From Chthoniobacterales bacterium (GTDB taxonomy: Bacteria; Verrucomicrobiota; Verrucomicrobiia; Chthoniobacterales; UBA6821), in contig JAIPKF010000078.1 of NCBI GenBank assembly GCA_021733705.1, positions 1 through 6,671 of the forward strand: a DNA stretch of 6,671 bases, written 5' to 3'. Of the stretch, positions 1 through 5,154 are shown piece after piece. Under the pieces are notes generated by a model. The model was given only the letters and a program-made list of their open reading frames with translations. It was not told the DNA's origin and made no database searches. Both the position numbers and the translations under genes were made by a program. The stretch's first letter is position 1. Every line of letters starts with the position of its first letter.

Positions 1-1662
1 ACCAGTACTGCGCATATTAGAAAGTTTCTTGGCCTTGCAGGGATTGACTGGCATATCATCAGGACGGGCATTTTCTCCAATAACCATCCCAATATAGACC
101 TCTTCTTGAGGTCCAATGAAGAGGCGTCCACGTTCTTGGATAGTATCGAGGGCGTAGGCCATACTGGTTCCATTTTCCATCGAAATAAGAACACCGTTGT
201 TACGTGTCGGGATCTCTCCTTTGTAAGCGGCATATTCTTTAAAGAGGTGAGACATAATGCCATGACCTTTAGTTGCATTGACAAGATCAGTTTCAAAGCC
301 GATCAATCCACGTGTTGGGACGACTGCCTCTACCGTGACACTATGCGCTTGATGGTCCATTGAGATGATGTCTGCTTTACGGCCGGCAAGGCTTTGTAAA
401 ATATCACCTAGGTTATCTTTTGGAACATCGATGTAGACACTCTCAAGGGGCTCAATGAGATTCCCCTCAGCATCTCGTTTGAAAATTACCTCAGGTCGTG
501 AAACAAGGAGCTCAAAGCCTTCACGGCGCATCTGCTCCACAATCACAGCAATTTGCATCTCTCCACGAGCCTTAATTTGAAAATGCCCAGCAGTATCTGT
601 ATCTTTGACTTCAATAGAAACATTGGTCCGTGTTTCACGGACAAGGCGCTCACTAATTTGGCGCGCTGTCACCAGTTTTCCTTCTTTACCAGCAAGGGGT
701 CCATCATTAATACAAATCTTCATCGTGATCGTTGGAGGATCGATGTCGACGAAATCAAGAGCAGGACGCTCTTCACTATCAGTCAAAGTCTCACCAATAA
801 ATACATCTTCAAAGCCTGCAAGGCCGATAATATCTCCTTCGGAGGCCTCTTTAAGTTCGATTTTAGCCAAACCTTGGTGACCAAAAAGAGCAGTTACATT
901 CTTTTTCTCTTTTTTACCATCTTTGTGAATACAAACGATGGAGTCGCCGACTTTAATTTTACCACTAATAATCCTGCCATAAGCAATACGACCGAGATAG
1001 TCGCTCCAATCAAGATTGGAAACCAGCATCTGAAAATAAGCGGCCTCTGATTTTTTAGGGCAGGGGATATATTTGATAATGGCCTCATAGAGTGGCTCCA
1101 TCGTGATGCTCTCCTGATCAATCTCCTGCTTAGCATAGCCTTGTTTAGCACTGGCATAGACAACTGGGAAATCGAGTTGGGAATCATTAGCTCCTAGCTC
1201 CAAGAAAAGTTCGAAGACCATGTCGAGAACTTTGTGAGGGCGTGCATTTTCACGATCAATTTTATTAATGACAACAATCGGTTTAGCTCCATTTTCGAGG
1301 GCTTTTTTTAGAACAAACTTTGTCTGGGCCTGCGGACCATCATGAGCATCAACGACCAAAAGCACTCCATCAACCATTTTCATGATACGCTCTACTTCGC
1401 CACCAAAGTCAGCATGACCTGGAGTGTCGACGATATTGACATGATATTCTTTCCACTTAAAAGCAGCGTTTTTTGCTTTAATGGTGATTCCTTTTTCACG
1501 TTCAAGATCCATAGAATCCATGATACGCTCCTCCGAAGCCTTAGCCTCATTGGCACGGAAGGTTCCAGCTTGTTTAAGAAGCTGGTCGACGAGTGTGGTT
1601 TTGCCATGATCCACATGTGCGATGATAGCGATGTTGCGAATTGATTCTAAAGATGATTCCAT
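1..1662 (-). CDS. typA: TypA/BipA ribosome-associated translational GTPase, C-terminus cut by window edge
   Basis: A translational GTPase of the EF-G/LepA superfamily that binds the ribosome and is linked in other bacteria to 50S assembly and stress or cold adaptation; it acts in the cytoplasm. Reading from the ATG at 1662, the frame is open for 554 codons to base 1. The G motifs are complete: AHVDHGKTT (residues 15-23), the G2 threonine in EKGITI (T60), DTPGH (79-83), NKID (133-136) and SAK (171-173). Beta-barrel domain II follows at roughly 200-290, then the EF-G III/V-like domains to about 480, then the BipA-specific C-terminal domain, whose start includes KKLSNMRSTG at the left edge. E. 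coli BipA is about 607 residues, so about 50 are missing because of the window, not because of mutation. The start is fixed by homology: it lies just ahead of the RNIAIIAHVDHG stretch. There is no Shine-Dalgarno sequence before it. It is divergent from rluE. Confidence 0.97.
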   Translation of the reverse strand, partial: MESSLESIRNIAIIAHVDHGKTTLVDQLLKQAGTFRANEAKASEERIMDSMDLEREKGITIKAKNAAFKWKEYHVNIVDTPGHADFGGEVERIMKMVDGVLLVVDAHDGPQAQTKFVLKKALENGAKPIVVINKIDRENARPHKVLDMVFELFLELGANDSQLDFPVVYASAKQGYAKQEIDQESITMEPLYEAIIKYIPCPKKSEAAYFQMLVSNLDWSDYLGRIAYGRIISGKIKVGDSIVCIHKDGKKEKKNVTALFGHQGLAKIELKEASEGDIIGLAGFEDVFIGETLTDSEERPALDFVDIDPPTITMKICINDGPLAGKEGKLVTARQISERLVRETRTNVSIEVKDTDTAGHFQIKARGEMQIAVIVEQMRREGFELLVSRPEVIFKRDAEGNLIEPLESVYIDVPKDNLGDILQSLAGRKADIISMDHQAHSVTVEAVVPTRGLIGFETDLVNATKGHGIMSHLFKEYAAYKGEIPTRNNGVLISMENGTSMAYALDTIQERGRLFIGPQEEVYIGMVIGENARPDDMPVNPCKAKKLSNMRSTG

Positions 1663-1681
1663 AAAAAATAAAAGGGTTGAT

Positions 1682-1710
1682 ACTATCTATCTCTTCGAGA
1701 TCAATGTCAA
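1682..1710 (-). promoter_or_regulatory. Predicted sigma-70-type promoter of typA
   Basis: On the minus strand the gene-proximal spacer holds a perfect -35 box TTGACA (plus-strand 1705-1710), a 17-base spacer and a -10-like GATAGT (1682-1687, four of six consensus positions including the A2 and final T). Transcription would start near 1675, leaving a leader of only about 12 bases, T-rich and without a ribosome-binding site, before the typA ATG at 1662. The assignment rests on consensus matching and position only. The region also holds a small hairpin, ATCTC-TTC-GAGAT (1689-1701), inside the promoter spacer. Confidence 0.5.
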
Positions 1711-1725
1711 CCTCTCATAAAGGTT
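1709..1725. repeat. Short inverted repeat in the typA-rluE divergent spacer
   Basis: AACCT (1709-1713) and AGGTT (1721-1725) form a 5-bp inverted repeat around a 7-base centre. It abuts the predicted typA -35 box and lies about 30 bases before the rluE start. It could be an operator half-site pair or a leader hairpin for rluE, but at this length chance is a realistic alternative. Confidence 0.25.
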
Positions 1726-1753
1726 AGTAAAAAAAACAGAAAGAATATTTTTC

Positions 1754-2341
1754 ATGGTACTTGCATTTCATAAACCGTACGGATTCCTCTCTCAATTTAC
1801 AGCTGATGGTTCTTCACATCGTACATTAGCAGATTTTGGATTCCCTGCAGGGGTTTATCCCTTAGGACGTCTTGATTCCGATTCGGAGGGATTGCTCTTA
1901 TTAAGCGATGAGGCTGGGCTCAATTCAAAACTTCTTGATCCCAAAAATGCACATCGACGTACTTACTGGGCTCAGGTAGAGGGAATCCCTTCAACGAATT
2001 CTCTTAAAAAAATCGAACAGGGACTCTGGATTCAGGATTATCAAACTCTTCCTGCAACCTCTTGGTTATTGGATCCACAACCGACCCTTCCACCACGTGA
2101 TCCGCCCATCCGTGTTAGAAAAACAGTTTCTGATTGCTGGATTGCCTTGGAACTCATCGAAGGAAAAAATCGGCAGGTCCGTCGGATGACTGCAGCCATT
2201 GGACATCCTACTTTACGTTTACTGCGGGTGAGTATTGGAAATTTAGAGCTAGGAGAACTTTCTGCTGGATCATGGAGAGAACTTGATGGGAACGATCGGA
2301 TGCTTCTTTATAAAACATGTAGAAATAGCTCCTTTCAATAA
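1754..2341 (+). CDS. rluE: 23S rRNA pseudouridine synthase, RluE type
   Basis: Isomerises a uridine in 23S rRNA to pseudouridine; the E. coli homologue RluE acts at U2457 in the peptidyl-transferase region. The 195-residue product has the RsuA/RluB/RluE/RluF family hallmarks: N-terminal FHKPYGFLSQFT, the catalytic motif GRLDSDSEGLLLLSD with nucleophile Asp41, VEGIPS (75-80), RDPPIRVRK (115-123), and the C-terminal EGKNRQVRRMTAAIGHPTLRL (136-156). It begins directly at the catalytic domain and lacks the N-terminal S4 RNA-binding domain of RluB, RluF and RsuA. Together with the PPIR-RK segment this points to RluE. E. coli RluE (217 residues) has a longer basic N-terminal extension, so this copy is slightly short at that end. 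The ATG at 1754 is the natural start; only a weak AGAAAG purine stretch precedes it. It is transcribed away from typA and converges on the 683-residue gene. Confidence 0.93.
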   Translation: MVLAFHKPYGFLSQFTADGSSHRTLADFGFPAGVYPLGRLDSDSEGLLLLSDEAGLNSKLLDPKNAHRRTYWAQVEGIPSTNSLKKIEQGLWIQDYQTLPATSWLLDPQPTLPPRDPPIRVRKTVSDCWIALELIEGKNRQVRRMTAAIGHPTLRLLRVSIGNLELGELSAGSWRELDGNDRMLLYKTCRNSSFQ

Positions 2342-2423
2342 CTTAAGATAATATATGTCATGAATAATTAAAGTTAATGGAGTCGCTATAATTGAGTTTG
2401 ATCTTATATATTATGAATAACTT
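2342..2423. terminator. AT-rich convergent spacer with inverted and direct repeats; possible weak bidirectional terminator
   Basis: This 82-base stretch separates the 3' ends of rluE and the minus-strand 683-codon gene. It contains a perfect 9-bp A/T-only inverted repeat, ATAATATAT (2348-2356) against ATATATTAT (2406-2414), and a perfect 8-bp direct repeat, ATGAATAA (2360-2367 and 2413-2420). There is no GC-rich stem followed by a U-run, so it is not a canonical intrinsic terminator. The 49-base loop between the arms makes a strong hairpin doubtful. Position is the main reason to suspect a termination role. Confidence 0.3.
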
Positions 2424-4475
2424 TTAAAATTCACTCACATCCTCACCTTCCCTCTCATCCTCACTCGATATTACATAATGATCGTCAAGATCATGATTAG
2501 AAGAAGGAATGAAAATTATATCCGAAACAGTGAGATGGCCATTTGTCCACGAATCATTTTTTAACTTCTTTTGCAAATTAGCCATTCGACAACCAAACAA
2601 ACCTGTGAATTCACCAGGCTTTTTGTACTCAGTAAGACGACTTTGTTTTGATCCGTCTTCACTTATAAGTCGTTGGCCTTTTTTATCGGTTAAGTCTTTT
2701 TTGAAATTAGACCCAACAAATGATTTACACAGAAATTTTGCTTCTTTTGAAGTGACATGTCCAAGATTGTATCGACTTTCACTTATTCTATTTGCACGCT
2801 CAAGGATCTCATTTAAGCGAACATTTGTAGCATATTTAGCTCCTATACTCCAAGAGTCCTCAGCTAACTGAGCTTGAGTAGCTGCTTTGTTCCATAAAGT
2901 TTCAATCTCTCTAATGCTCTCTTCAATTTCATTTGTTTCTCTTGATAAAGTTTTATAAGCCTCAGAAATTTTTTTCCAAGTTTCATCTAATGCTTCCTGT
3001 GAACATTCAGCTAACTCGCGAATAGTTATAAGATTTAAAATATGAGGATGATTATTGGCTTCATTTATATAAAAAATTGCTTTTGCAAACTCAGAACAAA
3101 AATCACTCATCGTTCTCCTGGCTCGGTTATAAGATTTTTTAAATTCTCTCTTGGCATCAAAAACCTGCGTCCAATCACCAAAAGAATGCTCCTTCACAGC
3201 GCGTTTTGATTGCGAATTATAAAGAGTGCGCCATTCTTCATCCAATTTTCTTGCCGAATGAACTATAGCATCATATCCCTCCGAATATTTTGTTGCACTT
3301 TCTCGATTTTCTTGTGTTCGTTTAGCTTGTATTTGAACATTTTTTTTCCACTTATTTAGATCCTCTCTTGTTGTTTCTTGTTGTTTTTTTGCTTTATCAT
3401 ATTGAAAATGAGCTTCATGTAACAGGTCTAATAACCTCTCTAATTTGGTAACAAGAATTGGCTCTAGAAAAGGCACATTAGACTGGAAAAAAACTTTATT
3501 CTCTTCAGCTCTTATTAAAGTCTCTCTTAATCGTTCGGGACTCAGGTAATTATTATCACCAATTAAGTTAGAAACTCCAATAACATCGCTTACAATGGTA
3601 CGAGCTCGTGGACCATACTCTTCTTTCAGAGACCTTCTAAGAAAATTAATAGTTTTCAGGTTGTCCCATTGTGCGTTACCCCTTACAGGTCGAACTGCTA
3701 AAGTTTGATTTCCATTTTCTTCAACAAGAATAAATCGCTTAGCTGCTCCATATTTATCTAGAGCCTCTTTAAAGCTTGCAAGCGAGAGAGTTTTCTTTTC
3801 TTCAAAGGAAACTTTATTCTCTTCTTTCCTCACCCCCTTGACTTGATCTAGTTGAATGGTGCTTTCGTGAAACATAAAACTACGCTCGTGTTGCACGCTA
3901 GAAGTAGATGGAGCGTATATATTTCGCCACCCAGCCTGGATTCCTAAAGTTATAAAAACTCCTGCTACAACATGTTTAATAGTTTCTTCAATCCCAGCAG
4001 ATGCAAGGAGCTCTGGATTCACAACAGGTTCTAAGGCTTTGGCATCGTGATTGACTAAATGAAAAAGTGGTATGTTCAATCTTAATTCAGGATCGATGTT
4101 CGTGGAGCTAGGGACTGGGCAATTCAAGAAAGGAGCAAACCTTGAAGGAGTATTCTTGATCCATTCACAAAATTGAACCATATCATTCCAGCTCACAAAC
4201 AAGAGCGGAGTATACTCTGCTCCTCCAAAAGGCAGAGCTTCGAAGAGATAATTCCCAGGGACTCCAGAACGCAAAAGCATAGAATCTCCGTGGGAAGCCA
4301 TCATTTTTTCGTCATAACACGAATGATTTTTTTCTGAATCATTCAAAAAATCACAAAAAACCTTTATCTTTATCGATTCATCGATAGAACCGCTTCCCTC
4401 CTCTGCTTTGAGGAGAAGGATATTTGTAGTGAAGAGAATGCTTACTAAAAAAAAGACTTTAACATTAGAAAACAT
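2424..4475 (-). CDS. Exported protein of unknown function: partial SUMF1-like segment plus long helical/coiled-coil region
   Basis: I do not recognise this 683-residue protein as a named family. In order: a signal peptide (residues 1-24: short n-region with one Lys, hydrophobic VFFLVSILFTTNILLL, likely cleavage KA|EE); a segment at about 34-110 resembling the N-terminal half of FGE/SUMF1-fold proteins (FCDFLN, CYDEKM, LLRSGVPGNYLF, then FVSWNDMVQFCEWIKN); a moderately hydrophobic stretch at about 168-183; a charged region; a long Lys/Glu/Arg/Gln-rich helical region from about 341 to 575, probably with coiled-coil parts; a basic region at about 590-640; and an acidic tail (SSEDEREGED, 670-679). 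The SUMF1 C-terminal half with its catalytic cysteines is absent, so no enzymatic role is proposed. Cysteines occur only at 41, 53, 103, 119 and 460, 491, 583, 629. The start lies 11 bases after the upstream hydrolase stop, with no visible Shine-Dalgarno sequence; the signal peptide supports this ATG. The DNA is more A+T-rich than its neighbours. The protein is likely envelope-located or secreted. Confidence 0.85.
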   Translation of the reverse strand: MFSNVKVFFLVSILFTTNILLLKAEEGSGSIDESIKIKVFCDFLNDSEKNHSCYDEKMMASHGDSMLLRSGVPGNYLFEALPFGGAEYTPLLFVSWNDMVQFCEWIKNTPSRFAPFLNCPVPSSTNIDPELRLNIPLFHLVNHDAKALEPVVNPELLASAGIEETIKHVVAGVFITLGIQAGWRNIYAPSTSSVQHERSFMFHESTIQLDQVKGVRKEENKVSFEEKKTLSLASFKEALDKYGAAKRFILVEENGNQTLAVRPVRGNAQWDNLKTINFLRRSLKEEYGPRARTIVSDVIGVSNLIGDNNYLSPERLRETLIRAEENKVFFQSNVPFLEPILVTKLERLLDLLHEAHFQYDKAKKQQETTREDLNKWKKNVQIQAKRTQENRESATKYSEGYDAIVHSARKLDEEWRTLYNSQSKRAVKEHSFGDWTQVFDAKREFKKSYNRARRTMSDFCSEFAKAIFYINEANNHPHILNLITIRELAECSQEALDETWKKISEAYKTLSRETNEIEESIREIETLWNKAATQAQLAEDSWSIGAKYATNVRLNEILERANRISESRYNLGHVTSKEAKFLCKSFVGSNFKKDLTDKKGQRLISEDGSKQSRLTEYKKPGEFTGLFGCRMANLQKKLKNDSWTNGHLTVSDIIFIPSSNHDLDDHYVISSEDEREGEDVSEF

Positions 4476-4486
4476 AATTAATTTTT

Positions 4487-5095
4487 TTAACGTAAATACG
4501 GATTGGTTTCTGCCTCATGACCAATAGTCGTTTCTACTCCATGGCCAGCGAGCACTCGGGTTTGAGGAGGAAGTGGGAGTAATTTCTTTTGAATTCCATC
4601 CAGAAGTAATTCTCGGTCGCCTCCAGGGAGATCCCAGCGCCCCACCCCACCAGCAAATAAAACATCTCCTCCATAAAGCAAACCAGCTGCAGCATCATAA
4701 AAACAGATGCTTCCAGGGCAGTGTCCTGGTACTTCAAAAATGTCAAAAGAATGTCCCAGGAATAATTGATGAGGTCCTTCCACTAGGTAATGACTCGCTT
4801 TGATCGGTTCTACATGAAAATCGAGACCGAACCGACGCAGCAACCCAGTATCGGCTACAATATCCTCAGTGATCTGATGCATCATCACTGGACAATGATG
4901 TTCACTAGCAATTTTTGCTGCATCCATGACATGATCAAAATGTCCATGAGTAAGAACAAGCAAACTAATAGGCAGCTCTTTAAAGTAAGCTGCAGAGCCC
5001 TCAGGAGCATCAATAAGAAGATTCCCCTCCGGCAGGCTTACTAAATAGGAATGGGTTTCAACAGGACCGCCAGTAAAACAAGTAATATTTTTCAT
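4487..5095 (-). CDS. Metallo-beta-lactamase-fold hydrolase, GloB/YcbL-like
   Basis: A 202-residue single-domain metallo-hydrolase of the glyoxalase II-like branch, predicted cytoplasmic (no signal peptide). Metal ligands are all present: THGHFDH (49-55, giving H50, H52, D54, H55), H125 in EVPGHCPGS, bridging D144 in LYGGDVLFAGG, and H185 in LAGHG. The segment VGRWDLPGGD (151-160) and the end HGVETTIGHEAETNPYL are typical of YcbL-type proteins, which are shorter than classical GloB (about 250 residues) and lack its C-terminal glutathione-binding helical domain. A thioester hydrolase activity is plausible from the family; the physiological substrate cannot be read from the sequence. The ATG at 5095 starts the first beta strand, as expected. 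No well-placed Shine-Dalgarno is seen; a GAGGAT lies too far upstream. Its stop is 11 bases before the 683-codon gene, implying co-transcription, and it is divergent from prc. Confidence 0.93.
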   Translation of the reverse strand: MKNITCFTGGPVETHSYLVSLPEGNLLIDAPEGSAAYFKELPISLLVLTHGHFDHVMDAAKIASEHHCPVMMHQITEDIVADTGLLRRFGLDFHVEPIKASHYLVEGPHQLFLGHSFDIFEVPGHCPGSICFYDAAAGLLYGGDVLFAGGVGRWDLPGGDRELLLDGIQKKLLPLPPQTRVLAGHGVETTIGHEAETNPYLR

Positions 5096-5154
5096 GACAC
5101 GAAGTTTGCTTTTCTCTGCATCCTCTGCAAGATTTCTTTACTGACCTCTCAAAA
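5096..5154. promoter_or_regulatory. Divergent spacer between the MBL hydrolase and prc
   Basis: These 59 bases must carry, or overlap, the start signals for two genes read in opposite directions. I find no convincing -35/-10 pair on either strand. The only structure noticed is a direct repeat TCTGCA (5115-5120 and 5124-5129), too short to interpret. The assignment as a regulatory region rests on gene arrangement alone. Confidence 0.35.

Noticed and set aside
1..60. typA as a truncated or broken gene
   Set aside because: The frame is open to base 1 and still matches the conserved C-terminal domain there; the missing end is an effect of the window boundary.
553..1050. A 165-codon open frame on the plus strand
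   Set aside because: It lies entirely antisense to typA, whose translation is an unambiguous GTPase throughout. The predicted peptide has no recognisable motif.
1744..1756. A 13-base sequence AATATTTTTCATG shared with 5084-5096
   Set aside because: One copy is the rluE leader and start codon; the other is the complement of the first hydrolase codons (M-K-N-I). Opposite orientation relative to the genes and low complexity make coincidence the best explanation.
2394..2403. GAGTTTGATC, identical to part of the conserved 5' end of 16S rRNA
   Set aside because: Only ten bases match, and the flanking sequence does not continue as 16S; a protein gene follows immediately. Chance match.
2509..2871. 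A 120-codon plus-strand open frame within the 683-codon gene
   Set aside because: Antisense to the longer frame, which has a signal peptide and coherent protein-like composition; the short frame has neither a start signal nor a recognisable domain.
4146..4376. Calling the 683-residue protein a formylglycine-generating enzyme or sulfatase-modifying factor
   Set aside because: Only the N-terminal half of the fold is recognisable. The C-terminal half carrying the catalytic cysteines is absent, so an enzyme call is not supported.
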